Shown here: one piece after another, positions 26,072 through 36,832 of the stretch
How positions within the stretch are numbered: the first letter of the stretch is position 1
Layout of the letters: each line of letters starts with the position of its first letter
Source of the DNA: Promineifilum sp.
GTDB lineage: Bacteria > Chloroflexota > Anaerolineae > Promineifilales > Promineifilaceae
Direction of reading: 5' to 3'
Length of the DNA stretch: 62,305 nucleotides
Assembly: GCA_018058545.1 (NCBI GenBank)
Contig: JAGOZU010000009.1
Location: forward strand, 1-62,305
Made by a program: the position numbers and the translations under genes
Notes under the pieces: model-generated
Database searches by the model: none
The model's input: the letters and a program-made list of their open reading frames with translations, nothing else
Told to the model about the DNA's origin: nothing

Positions 26072-26770
26072 ATGAAAATCGAAGGACGACGAACCTTTGC
26101 CACCGGCCCGGAAACCTTGTGGTCTCTTCTGCAAAATCCGGACGTGCTCAAGCGGGTCTTGCCGGACTGCGATATGCTGGAAGCCGTCGCCCCTGATGAA
26201 TTCCAGCTGACCCTCAATACGCGCATCGGCCGGGACATCGAGCAACTTACCGGCGTGATGCACCTTGACCGGGCTACGCCCTGTCAGGGGTTTGACTTTG
26301 AGACGCAAAGCGAAAACCGGCCCGGCTATCTTTATGCCCGCGGTCATGTATCCCTCGAACCGGAGGGAGCCGGCGCCACCACGCTCATCTACGAGGCCGA
26401 AATCGAGCCGCGCGGACATTTCGCCCGAATATCTCCTCGTCTGATGCAAACTACCATGAATGCCATCGCACGCCGCAGCCTTGAAGCCCTCGAGTTTGAG
26501 GTAGCGTTGCGCACCGGCACCTTCACGACCGCTTTGACCTCGCCTGCCGCCGTCATTGCGGCCCGTTCGACCGAGATCTATGATCTTGTGTCCTTCTTTC
26601 GTCGCTTGCTGACTATCGCCATCGCACTCCTGGGCATCGTCCTTATCGTGCGCGGCCTCGGCCGCCGGCGAGCGCAACCGGTTGCCGGGCAAGATATCGG
26701 GGTACCAGTACGAATCCCGGACGAGTTGCCGATCCTATCCCCTGATGCTCCGGTGTGGAGCCGGGTCTGA
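26072..26770 (+). CDS. CoxG-like SRPBCC protein with C-terminal membrane anchor
   Basis: Residues 1-150 match the CoxG/SRPBCC pattern: KIEGRRTFATGPETLWSLLQ, NPDVLKRVLPDCDMLE, and later GHVSLEPEGAGATTLIYEAE. A membrane helix at 177-195 (FRRLLTIAIALLGIVLIVRG region) is followed by a basic GRRRAQP tail, as in CoxG proteins that tether CO-dehydrogenase-type enzymes to the membrane. The molybdenum hydroxylase operon of this window is 7 kb away, so a link is only possible. Here it lies downstream of PhaR and upstream of murI by 7 bp. Role: ligand- or lipid-binding membrane-attached protein. Confidence 0.72.
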   Translation: MKIEGRRTFATGPETLWSLLQNPDVLKRVLPDCDMLEAVAPDEFQLTLNTRIGRDIEQLTGVMHLDRATPCQGFDFETQSENRPGYLYARGHVSLEPEGAGATTLIYEAEIEPRGHFARISPRLMQTTMNAIARRSLEALEFEVALRTGTFTTALTSPAAVIAARSTEIYDLVSFFRRLLTIAIALLGIVLIVRGLGRRRAQPVAGQDIGVPVRIPDELPILSPDAPVWSRV

Positions 26771-26777
26771 ACCGGTC

Positions 26778-27644
26778 GTGAGCGACAATAGCGAGCGCGC
26801 CACGATCGAATACCGGCCGCGACCGGAGGACCCCATCGGGGTGATGGACTCCGGCGTCGGAGGGCTTTCGGTGTTGCGCCATCTTCGCCAGTTGTTGCCG
26901 TCCGAATCGACCCTCTATTTCGCCGATCAGCATCATATCCCCTATGGCCCTCGGCCACCTGAGCAGGTGCGCGACTTCACGGCCGTGATCACCCACTTTC
27001 TCCTGCGACACAAGGCAAAGCTGATCGTGGTGGCTTGTAACACGGCTACGGCCGCCGCGCTCGATTATTTGCGCCAAACGTTCCCGGCCGTGCCCTTCGT
27101 CGGCATGGAACCGGCCGTCAAACCGGCAGCTCTGACGACGCGCAGCGGCAAGGTGGGGGTGTTGGCTACGCCCAGCACGCTCAACAGCAACCGTTATGCC
27201 GCCCTGATGGCTCGTTTTGCCGCGGGCATCGAGGTTCATGAGGATCCCTGCGTGGGGCTGGTGCAACTGATCGAAGCCGGAGCACTGGACACACCTGAGA
27301 CGCGAGACCTGTTGCGCCGCGTAATCGACCCGATGCTGGCTGCCGGCGTTGATACACTCGTCCTTGGCTGCACTCATTACCCCTTTGTTAGCCCCTTGTT
27401 GCAAGAGCTTGCCGGAGAACAGGTGACCATCATCGATCCGGCCCCGGCGGTTGCCCGACAAACCCGATATGTGCTACAACAACGTGGGCTAAGCGCGCCC
27501 GAGCACTCGCGGGATACGTTGCGATGCTTCACCAGCGGCGACGCCCGACAGTTTGACGATCTGGCGCAGTTGCTGACCGGCTATACGGGCAACTCGGAGA
27601 CGGCTCGTTGGCGCGGCGGCGAGTTGGTCGTACCCAGCGAATAG
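26778..27644 (+). CDS. murI: Glutamate racemase
   Basis: MurI makes D-glutamate for peptidoglycan from L-glutamate with two cysteines. In the 288-residue product, PIGVMDSGVGGLSVLR (19-34) is the substrate-binding turn, Cys87 in VVACNTATA and Cys198 in LGCTHYPF are the catalytic bases, and FADQHHIPYGPRP is the usual loop. The gene starts with GTG at 26778, 7 bp after the SRPBCC stop. An upstream ATG in the same frame would place extra residues over the previous gene and is rejected. Its presence implies a peptidoglycan wall. Confidence 0.93.
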   Translation: MSDNSERATIEYRPRPEDPIGVMDSGVGGLSVLRHLRQLLPSESTLYFADQHHIPYGPRPPEQVRDFTAVITHFLLRHKAKLIVVACNTATAAALDYLRQTFPAVPFVGMEPAVKPAALTTRSGKVGVLATPSTLNSNRYAALMARFAAGIEVHEDPCVGLVQLIEAGALDTPETRDLLRRVIDPMLAAGVDTLVLGCTHYPFVSPLLQELAGEQVTIIDPAPAVARQTRYVLQQRGLSAPEHSRDTLRCFTSGDARQFDDLAQLLTGYTGNSETARWRGGELVVPSE

Positions 27645-27759
27645 AAAAACAGTCAAAAGATGAGGCGATCTGCCGGGATTTGTCTCTAAATTATCTGCGA
27701 ACTCTGTGATTTCGGTGGATGTCCACTATTCAAGATAGCCCGGCCGGGCGCAGCGCACT

Positions 27760-28185
27760 ATGAGACGAAGAGATCCTGCCCGCTGGCGTTTGATTGAAGC
27801 CCGGCTCAGCCGGGAAAGCAACATCTGGATAGCGACCGTTCGCGGCGACGGCCGCCCCCATCTCGTCCCCCTCTGGTATATCTGGCTCAACGACAAAATC
27901 TACGTCTGCACCGGTAGCGAGACGCAGAAATACACCAATATGTACCATAATCAGAATGTCGCCCTGTCGCTGCCCGATGCGGTTAATGTGGTCGTCATTG
28001 AGGGCGAGGCCCACACCGCCGGCCGGGCGCTCATCGATCCGCTGGCCGAGCATTTTCATAACAAGTACGAGTGGGATTTCCGTTATGATGAAACGGCCGA
28101 CTGGCGGCTCATCGAGATAACGCCGTTCAAAATCATGGCCTGGGGCGATGGTTACGACCAGAACGAAGGTATTCGCGTATTGTGA
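27760..28185 (+). CDS. PPOX-class flavin/F420-dependent oxidoreductase
   Basis: The 141-residue split-barrel protein belongs to the pyridoxamine-5'-phosphate-oxidase-like group. SRESNIWIATVRGDGRPHLV leads into PLWYIWLNDKIYVCTGSETQ and KYTNMYHNQNVALSLPDA, the usual strand-loop pattern for FMN or F420 binding. FKIMAWGDGYDQN at the end resembles TIGR03618/F420-type members. It is probably a dimeric reductase or flavin-binding stress protein of unknown substrate. It lies between murI and clpC as its own unit. Confidence 0.82.
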   Translation: MRRRDPARWRLIEARLSRESNIWIATVRGDGRPHLVPLWYIWLNDKIYVCTGSETQKYTNMYHNQNVALSLPDAVNVVVIEGEAHTAGRALIDPLAEHFHNKYEWDFRYDETADWRLIEITPFKIMAWGDGYDQNEGIRVL

Positions 28186-28338
28186 GTGATGATCATCATT
28201 CCCAAACGGAACCCGGGATTTGGCCCCGGTCTTACGCGAATCCAATCTTGCCTTGCTAGAATAATGAGTCGGCGAGGGTCTTGCCTTGACTGTCGCCCGA
28301 AAATGAATTGAGGTATACGAACCAAGGACAATAGCCCA

Positions 28339-30831
<2,493 letters not shown>

Positions 30832-30867
30832 ACGACCGGGTTTCCCGGTGTGATCACAGATGAACGA

Positions 30868-30897
30868 TAGGGCAGGGTTTCCCTGCCCTATTTTTTT
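30868..30897 (+). terminator. Intrinsic terminator of clpC
   Basis: A perfect 10-bp stem (30868-30877 TAGGGCAGGG with 30881-30890 CCCTGCCCTA), a 3-nt TTT loop and seven T residues (30891-30897). It lies 37 bp after the clpC stop and before the convergent arfB gene. Confidence 0.95.
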
Positions 30898-30914
30898 CGG
30901 CAGCACAAGGGTGG

Positions 30915-31346
30915 TTATTCATCCCAACGCCGGCGGCGATCCCGTTTGATGTCACTGCGCTGCTTTTTCTCTTCCAGCCGTTCCTGGCGAGAGCGACGTG
31001 TCGGCCGTGTTGGCCGTCGTTCGGCTTGTTCCGTCAGCGCGTCCGCCAGCAGTTGCTGAAATCTGGCGATGGCTGTGAGCCGATTTTGCCACTGGCTGCG
31101 CGACTCGTGAACGTCGATATGGAGCGTGCCGTGGCGGTCGATTCGCGACGACAGGCGGTCGAGGATGCGGCCGCGCATCTCGTCGTTCAGGTTGGGCGAA
31201 TTGGCGATGTCGAACAGCAATGTCACCCGCGTGGCCGTCTTGTTGACATGCTGGCCACCTGGCCCGCCACCGGTCGAGAAACGAAACTGCAACTCCGTTT
31301 CCGGCAGGGAGAGGGATTCGTTGATGATGATGAAATCGTCGTTCAT
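30915..31346 (-). CDS. arfB: ArfB/YaeJ-type ribosome rescue peptidyl-tRNA hydrolase
   Basis: The 143-residue release-factor homologue contains the catalytic GGQ (30-32, in STGGGPGGQHVNKTATRV). It lacks codon-recognition domains. The C-terminal tail is strongly basic (RRPTRPTRRSRQERLEEKKQ, then RSDIKRDRRRRWDE), as needed to enter the mRNA channel of stalled ribosomes. ArfB hydrolyses peptidyl-tRNA on non-stop complexes. It converges on clpC and is divergent from the metalloenzyme gene, 125 bp apart. Confidence 0.93.
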   Translation of the reverse strand: MNDDFIIINESLSLPETELQFRFSTGGGPGGQHVNKTATRVTLLFDIANSPNLNDEMRGRILDRLSSRIDRHGTLHIDVHESRSQWQNRLTAIARFQQLLADALTEQAERRPTRPTRRSRQERLEEKKQRSDIKRDRRRRWDE

Positions 31347-31471
31347 GAAGAGCTTGAATCATTCGGCAGGATATCCGGACTGATGAGAGTCCGGCGAGCA
31401 TCAGAATGGGTCGAATTTCCGAACCCGCCGCGGATATGCTAGGATTATCGGGGAACCATGGACGGTTGGCA

Positions 31472-32425
31472 ATGACGGACCAACAATTGTTTGCTCATAT
31501 ATTATTTCTGGATGGCGTCGGCCTGGGCGGGCCGGACCCCGACAAGAACCCGTTTGTTTCGGCCAATATGCCGGTGTTGTCCGGCTTGCTGGGCGACGGC
31601 TGGTATCTGGACGGCGGCGGTCGGCGACAGACCGAACGCGCCACGCTTGTGCCGACGGATGCCAATCTGGGCCTGGAGGGGCGGCCGCAAAGCGCCACCG
31701 GTCAGGCGACCATCCTCACCGGCCGCAATATCCCCCGACAAGTGGGCGAACATTACGGCCCCAAACCCAATGCGGCCGTCGCTGAGGCGATTCAGCAAGG
31801 CACGTTGTTTCACGAAGTGGCGTCCGCGGGCGGGCGGGCGGCGCTCATCACCCCCTATCCGGCGAGCTATTTCGAGGCCATCGAGAACGGCCGTCGTCTG
31901 TTATCGGCCGTCCCACTGGCGGCTGTCAGCGCCGGGCTGTCGCTCATGGGTGAGGCCGACCTTCGCGCGGGGCGGGCCGTCAGCCCCGACTTTACCGGCG
32001 AGGGCTGGCGCGACCACTTGGGATATGCCGATATGCCCGTCCTCTCGTTTCACGAGGCCGGTCGCCGGATCACCGCCATCGCCGCCAATTATGAGTTCAG
32101 CTTCTTCGAGCACTGGCCGACCGACCAGGCAGGTCATCGCGGAACACTGGCTGAGGCGGTCGCCCACCTGGAACGCATCGACACCGTGCTAGGCGGGCTG
32201 CTGGAGTCGTGGGACGAGGAGCGCGGCTTGCTCATTATCACCAGCGACCACGGCAACCTGGAAGAGAAGGGACATCGCCAGCACACACGCAACCCCGTGC
32301 CGACGATCCTTTTCGGCCGCGACCATGCTCGCCATGCCGCGCGTATCCATGACCTGACTGACATCGCCGCCGTCGTGCGCGACGTTCTGAGCTTGCCCCC
32401 AACTGAGCGATCTTCCTACAATTAA
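31472..32425 (+). CDS. Alkaline-phosphatase-superfamily metalloenzyme, phosphoglycerate/phosphopentomutase-like
   Basis: The 317-residue protein has LFLDGVGLGGPDPDKNPF (11-28) with the first metal-binding Asp14, RPQSATGQATILTGRNIP with the presumed Ser/Thr nucleophile (74-76), and IITSDHGNLEEKG plus RQHTRNPVPTILFG with the C-terminal metal ligands. These fit a binuclear metal phosphomutase or phosphatase related to cofactor-independent phosphoglycerate mutase, but it is much shorter than a full iPGM (about 510). The substrate is not known. The start is ATG 31472; no strong ribosome-binding site is present. The flavin reductase gene follows after 49 bp. Confidence 0.8.
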   Translation: MTDQQLFAHILFLDGVGLGGPDPDKNPFVSANMPVLSGLLGDGWYLDGGGRRQTERATLVPTDANLGLEGRPQSATGQATILTGRNIPRQVGEHYGPKPNAAVAEAIQQGTLFHEVASAGGRAALITPYPASYFEAIENGRRLLSAVPLAAVSAGLSLMGEADLRAGRAVSPDFTGEGWRDHLGYADMPVLSFHEAGRRITAIAANYEFSFFEHWPTDQAGHRGTLAEAVAHLERIDTVLGGLLESWDEERGLLIITSDHGNLEEKGHRQHTRNPVPTILFGRDHARHAARIHDLTDIAAVVRDVLSLPPTERSSYN

Positions 32426-32474
32426 CGGTGCTGAGCCATACCGTTTGACCGCTAATTTTTTTATGAGGGATTCT

Positions 32475-32966
32475 ATGCCTGTATCATCCGAGAATTATCG
32501 TGACGTGTTGCGCCATTTTCCATCGGGCGTGACCATCGTCACCATCAAGTCGCCGGCGTCGGACGTGCCCCATGGCCTCACCGTGTCGGCTTTCGCTTCC
32601 GTCTCGCCCGAGCCGCCCTTTATCCTGATCGCGGTCGACCACCGGGCGAGCGCCTACCGGCTGCTGGAGACGTCCGGGGCGACCTTCGCCGTCAATATTT
32701 TGAGCCACGATCAGATGGAACTGTCGAACCGCTTCGCCTGGCTGAAGGATGAAGATCGTTTCGCCGAGGGGGATTGGGACATGGCTGTCACCGGCGCGCC
32801 GATCCTGAAAGACGCGCTAGCCTGGATGGATTGCACCATCTACTCGCGGTTCATCGCCGGCAGCCACACCATCTACATCGGCGAGGTGCAAGCCTGCGGC
32901 GTGCCCAGGCCGGACGTCAAGCCGCTGGTCTACTGGAATCGCGGCTATCGCCAACTGCTGAAGTAA
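32475..32966 (+). CDS. Flavin reductase-like FMN-binding protein
   Basis: The 163-residue protein matches the flavin reductase domain: YRDVLRHFPSGVTIVTIKSP, GLTVSAFASVSPEPPFILIA and SGATFAVNILSHDQMELSNR. Members reduce FMN/FAD with NAD(P)H and supply two-component monooxygenases, or act alone. GAGGGA ahead of the ATG at 32475 fixes the start. No partner monooxygenase is nearby. The gene ends 3 bp before the convergent YgjP-like gene. Confidence 0.9.
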   Translation: MPVSSENYRDVLRHFPSGVTIVTIKSPASDVPHGLTVSAFASVSPEPPFILIAVDHRASAYRLLETSGATFAVNILSHDQMELSNRFAWLKDEDRFAEGDWDMAVTGAPILKDALAWMDCTIYSRFIAGSHTIYIGEVQACGVPRPDVKPLVYWNRGYRQLLK

Positions 32967-32968
32967 CG

Positions 32969-33499
32969 TCATTCCCCCACATCATCGAGCGTCTCCAGCC
33001 CCACGGCCATCAGATAGCCGCGCGCGCGTTCGGTTAGCGGGTAGCGATTGACCAGCTCCCAGAAGCGCGGGCCGTGGTTGGCCTCGACAAGGTGGGCCAG
33101 CTCGTGGACCAGCACGTAATCACGAACCCATGATGGCATGCCGGCCAATCGATGGCTCAGCCGGATGGTGCCGTCGTCGGGCGTGCAGCTGCCAAATCGG
33201 CTGTTCTGATTGGTCACATAGCGGACGGATTGCCATTTCAGACGGCCGTCGAAGTACTTCCGGTTCAACGCGCGCGCCTGCTTTTCAAGAGCTTCGTCCG
33301 ATTGCGGCACGTTTTTGGCGCGTCGCTTCATGCGCTTTTTAAGGCTGTCGATGATCGGGGCCAGTTCTTCGTCGCGTATCGTCGCTGGAGCACGGATCAC
33401 CAGCACGCCGTCTTCCAGACGAGCGCCGACCGTTTTGCGCCGTTTGGCGCTGCGAATGATGCGAACCGGCCAATCTGCCGGTGGTGTGGAATTCTTCAT
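32969..33499 (-). CDS. YgjP-like (DUF45) zinc metallopeptidase
   Basis: The 176-residue protein has HELAH at 132-136 with a third ligand His142 in NHGPRFW. VTNQNSRFGSCTPDDGTIRL precedes it, all diagnostic of the WLM/DUF45 M48-related family. The N-terminal half is basic and helical. The ATG at 33499 is chosen over an upstream start giving a longer, unrelated leader. It follows the molybdenum hydroxylase operon by 53 bp on the same strand and may be read from it. Substrates are unknown. Confidence 0.87.
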   Translation of the reverse strand: MKNSTPPADWPVRIIRSAKRRKTVGARLEDGVLVIRAPATIRDEELAPIIDSLKKRMKRRAKNVPQSDEALEKQARALNRKYFDGRLKWQSVRYVTNQNSRFGSCTPDDGTIRLSHRLAGMPSWVRDYVLVHELAHLVEANHGPRFWELVNRYPLTERARGYLMAVGLETLDDVGE

Positions 33500-33552
33500 G
33501 ACGGCCGAAAATTGTAGCACTCGCGCCAAGGGTAACAACTATTGAGGTGAGA

Positions 33553-34917
33553 TTATTTCGGCCGCCAGCGCTCGTAATCTTCCGGCTGGTCGATATCGTG
33601 AAGGATAGCGTTGTCCTCGAACTCGACATAATGAAGATCGCTTTCGTGACGCTGCAGCAATACGCGGGGCGCGGCTTCCGGCGGCAGAGACATTAGTTCG
33701 TCGAAATAGCGCCGGTCGATGAGCACGGGATTGCCGCGTTGCCCGTGATAGGTGGGGGCGATTAAACCATGCGTGCCTGCGGCATAGGCGCGTAACAGAG
33801 CATTGATCATCTCCGCGTCGACCATCGGCTGATCGCCCAGCACGACAAGCGCGGCTTCGACGGTTGGAGGTAAGTGGCGAACGGCCGTCTGAACAGACGT
33901 CAACATCCCATTCGCATAGTATTCATTCCGTATCGTTGGGATGTATAGATCGGCGGCGATCGCCTCCGTCTTCTCCTGCTCGTGCCCGGTGACGGCCAGC
34001 ACACTCGCTACCGACGACTCTTTTACATTGGCCAGAGTCCGGGCCAGCACGGTTGATTCGCGCCAGGGCAGGAGGAGCTTGTTGCGACCCATGCGGCTGG
34101 ACGTTCCCGCGGCCAGCACGACGGCCGCCACCCGTCGCCACACTTCCCGCACCGGCGACGTCTGCCGTAGCGCGCCCACCACGACCCGCGATACCCGTGA
34201 CTCAGCCATCATCAGTTCGGCCGCCTCTCGCCCCGCCGCCAGTCGTCCGACTGTCTCGGCCTTGTTGAGAAACGGGACGATTCGCGCCCCATCCGGCGCA
34301 TCCTTCAGTCCACCTTGCGGATGAACCAGCACCCGTGCCAGCCCCGCCGCCGTCAGCCGACCGTCGACCACCGACGACCGCTCTTCACTCGTCATTCGTA
34401 ATTCGTAATTCGTAATCGCCCTGATTTGTTCCGGCCGATGGGCGACTGCATCGATCGGTCCTTCCAGCGCGTCCAGCCCGACCATCGGCACGAGCAGCGT
34501 CGTCCCTGGCGGGATGGACGGCTCGTGGTCGGCGGGCGCCTTGATGGGCAGCATGCGCGAGCCGTCAGCCTCCACCAGAACGAAATCGACATCCGGCCGG
34601 GCCAGAAGGCAGGCGGGCAGCGCGGGATCGACGCCGATGGCCTTGTCTCCCTCGATACGACCGGCGACGAAACAAACCCTGTGGGTGGCCAGCGCTTCGT
34701 CAAGCGCCGCGAGGTCGCTCTCATAGACAACGGCCGGCGCGTGCTCCATCTGCCGGGCGAACAGGCGCGTGGTGGTGGTCATGACTACGCGCCCCGGCAA
34801 CTCGGCCGCGAGAGTGAACATCAGTCTGGTCTTGCCCCCGCCGCCCACGAAGGCCACCAGCTCCGGCCGTTCGCCGATGCCCAGCGCGGCGGGCAACGAC
34901 CACACCCCATCGATCAT
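33553..34917 (-). CDS. YqeC-MocA fusion: selenium-dependent Mo-hydroxylase accessory protein with molybdenum cofactor nucleotidyltransferase domain
   Basis: Residues 1-255 are YqeC-like: VAFVGGGGKTRLMFTLA with the P-loop GGGGKT (25-30), then VLVEADGSRMLPIKAPADHE and GARIVPFLNKAETV. Residues 262-454 are a MocA/MobA-type nucleotidyltransferase, with VLAAGTSSRMGRNKLLLPW (267-285) and LGDQPMVD (360-367), which attaches CMP or GMP to molybdopterin. Fusing both on one chain suggests linked cofactor handling. Residues 168-179 are encoded by a run of heptanucleotide repeats and look like an extra loop relative to the family. The ATG overlaps the upstream stop (ATGA). It is the last gene of the hydroxylase operon. 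Confidence 0.85.
   Translation of the reverse strand: MIDGVWSLPAALGIGERPELVAFVGGGGKTRLMFTLAAELPGRVVMTTTTRLFARQMEHAPAVVYESDLAALDEALATHRVCFVAGRIEGDKAIGVDPALPACLLARPDVDFVLVEADGSRMLPIKAPADHEPSIPPGTTLLVPMVGLDALEGPIDAVAHRPEQIRAITNYELRMTSEERSSVVDGRLTAAGLARVLVHPQGGLKDAPDGARIVPFLNKAETVGRLAAGREAAELMMAESRVSRVVVGALRQTSPVREVWRRVAAVVLAAGTSSRMGRNKLLLPWRESTVLARTLANVKESSVASVLAVTGHEQEKTEAIAADLYIPTIRNEYYANGMLTSVQTAVRHLPPTVEAALVVLGDQPMVDAEMINALLRAYAAGTHGLIAPTYHGQRGNPVLIDRRYFDELMSLPPEAAPRVLLQRHESDLHYVEFEDNAILHDIDQPEDYERWRPK
34382..34416 (-). repeat. Heptanucleotide tandem repeat inside the YqeC-MocA gene
   Basis: Plus-strand units TCTTCAC, TCGTCAT, TCGTAAT, TCGTAAT, TCGTAAT occupy 34382-34416. Read on the gene strand they are ATTACGA/ATGACGA-type heptamers. 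Since 7 is not a multiple of 3, each unit changes the frame. The five units are translated as residues 168-179. Confidence 0.9.
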
Positions 34918-35864
34918 GGAGTTGGAGTCAGCCCGAAGTTCGGCACGAATCGGCTCAGAAAGTCGTTGACCAATTGCTCGTAGGCCACCGGATCGGTGAC
35001 TATGTCGCGGGCGTGGGGTGAATCCCAGTCGGTCAGATCAAGTACCGTGCGGCTCTTGTCGGTGTTGGCGTAGATATCCTCGGAATGGGTGGGAACGGTG
35101 TATTCATCGGTCAACGAATGGATGAGCAGGACGGGAACCGTGATCTCGGCGATGGATCGTTCCGGCGCCACCGCGTCCACATCGAAATCAGCTCGCAGTT
35201 CAGCAATGCGCAATGCCGCCGGCAACACTAGCGGGGCGAGGGTGGGGAATTGCGCCCGGCCCTGGAAATCGACAATTTCTTCCAGTTCACTGTAGGGCGA
35301 ATCGGCGGCGACAAAGGCGATCTCCGGCGTCATGGGGGCCATCTGCAAGGCCGTGGACGCCCCATAGGACACGCCGAACACGCCGATTTGCGAGCGCTCC
35401 AGTCCGGAGCGGGCGGTGAACCAGTCCAGGGCGGCGATGGCGTCCCCTTTCTCGTAAAAGCCGTAGGTGTGGAGGGCATCCGTGCTGTCGCCGTGGCCGC
35501 GATGATCGTAGGCCAGTATGTCGCAGCCACGCTCCCAGAACATCGGCGCCCAGTTGAGCGCGTTATAGCGTGTGCCGTGAAAGCCGTGGAGGAACATCAG
35601 GCCGCAATCCGCGTCGGCCGGATTGTCGAAATACCAGCCGGACAGGGTGACGTCGCCTGATTGAATGGCGATGTCTTCCGGCTCCGGAAGGCCAAAGTCG
35701 GCCGGGGTCTCGCCGTCGGCCGCGGCTTCGGTCGCCGCGTCGGCCAGCGATTCCGTGGCGGTGGCGATGATGAGGCCGGAGAAATACCAGCCGGCGGCCA
35801 CATAGACCGCAGTGAACAGAACCGCGACGACAATCAGGGTGATCCACAATCGACGATGTTTCAT
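34914..35864 (-). CDS. Membrane-anchored alpha/beta hydrolase, copy 1
   Basis: The 316-residue protein has an N-terminal membrane anchor (about 6-26) and then an alpha/beta-hydrolase domain. It shows LMFLHGFHGTRYNALNWAP (oxyanion region), CDILAYDHRGHGDST, the nucleophile elbow GVFGVSYGAST, VLLIHSLTDEYTVP with the acid, and the His near DWDSPHARDI. It is a close paralogue of the next gene upstream (35897-36832), so this is a tandem duplication. It overlaps the YqeC-MocA start by 4 bp. Substrate is unknown; an esterase or peptidase on the outer face of the membrane is likely. Confidence 0.85.
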   Translation of the reverse strand: MKHRRLWITLIVVAVLFTAVYVAAGWYFSGLIIATATESLADAATEAAADGETPADFGLPEPEDIAIQSGDVTLSGWYFDNPADADCGLMFLHGFHGTRYNALNWAPMFWERGCDILAYDHRGHGDSTDALHTYGFYEKGDAIAALDWFTARSGLERSQIGVFGVSYGASTALQMAPMTPEIAFVAADSPYSELEEIVDFQGRAQFPTLAPLVLPAALRIAELRADFDVDAVAPERSIAEITVPVLLIHSLTDEYTVPTHSEDIYANTDKSRTVLDLTDWDSPHARDIVTDPVAYEQLVNDFLSRFVPNFGLTPTP

Positions 35865-35896
35865 GGTTGCTTCGTTATCAATCCAAAGTATTGTTT

Positions 35897-36832
35897 TTAG
35901 CCTGGCGGCAGGCCGAAGTCAGGTGCGTACTCGGTCATAAAGGCATCGAACAGCTGCTTATAGGCGGCGAAATCGGTACCGATGTCCCCCGCATGGGCCG
36001 AACCCCATTCGTTGATATGCACCACCGTGCGGCTCTGATCGCTGTTGGCGTAGATGGCTTCCGAGTGGGTGTAGGGGGTGAAATCGTCGGTGCGCGAATG
36101 AATGAGCAAGACGGGCATTTGCGCTTTGGCGATGTCCGTTTCTGGTGAGACAGCCGATGTGTCGAAACCGCCCCGCAACCCGGCTATGGCCAATACGCCG
36201 GGAACCATGAAGCGGCTGAGGAAGCTGCCTACCCGGACATTGGCCTGTGCTTCAATGATCCCCGCCAGACTGCGATAGGATGAGTCGGCCAGGATGAACG
36301 GCGCGTCGGGAATCATCGGCGCGAGTTGTAACGCAGTAGCGGCCCCAAACGACACCCCGGCCACGCCGATCTGCGATTCAGCCAACCCGCTGCGCTGCTG
36401 GAACCATCGGTAGGCGGTCAGAGCGTCACCTTTCTCGAAGTATCCGTAGGTGTAGAAAGCGGGAGTGCTGTCCCCGTGGCCACGATGATCGTAGGCCAGG
36501 ATGTCGCAGCCACGTTCCCAAAAGATGGGCGCCCAGTAAAGCGCCTGGTAGCGCGAACCAATAAAGCCATGCATGAACATGACGCCGCAATTGCCTTCGG
36601 CCGGATTGTCGAAATACCAGCCCGACAGAGTGATGTCGCCCGATTGAATGGTGATGTCTTCCGGCTCCGGCAAACCGAAGTCAGCCGGGGTACCGATTCT
36701 TGCCCGCTCCTCGGCCAGTGGCGGCGCGGGAGCGGCGATCATGACGTCGGCGAAATACCAGCATGCGGCGAGGTAGGCTACGGCCGGTAATGCAATGAGA
36801 ATAATGACGATCCACAGATTACGACGGCTCAT
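35897..36832 (-). CDS. Membrane-anchored alpha/beta hydrolase, copy 2
   Basis: The 311-residue paralogue has a transmembrane start (LWIVIILIALPAVAYLAACW), then PADFGLPEPEDITIQSGDIT shared nearly word for word with copy 1. It also has VMFMHGFIGSRYQALYWAP, GVAGVSFGAATAL (nucleophile Ser in GVSFGA), VLLIHSRTDDFTPYTHSEA and a C-terminal His region (EWGSAHAGD). Its ATG overlaps the yqeB-like stop (36829-36832), so it is translationally coupled to the Mo-enzyme maturation gene. Both hydrolases may process the hydroxylase substrate or product; this is inference from position. Confidence 0.85.
   Translation of the reverse strand: MSRRNLWIVIILIALPAVAYLAACWYFADVMIAAPAPPLAEERARIGTPADFGLPEPEDITIQSGDITLSGWYFDNPAEGNCGVMFMHGFIGSRYQALYWAPIFWERGCDILAYDHRGHGDSTPAFYTYGYFEKGDALTAYRWFQQRSGLAESQIGVAGVSFGAATALQLAPMIPDAPFILADSSYRSLAGIIEAQANVRVGSFLSRFMVPGVLAIAGLRGGFDTSAVSPETDIAKAQMPVLLIHSRTDDFTPYTHSEAIYANSDQSRTVVHINEWGSAHAGDIGTDFAAYKQLFDAFMTEYAPDFGLPPG

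Noticed and set aside
28186-28338. Possible CIRCE or CtsR operator upstream of clpC
   Set aside because: No TTAGCACTC-N9-GAGTGCTAA and no tandem heptad GGTCAAA repeats are present.
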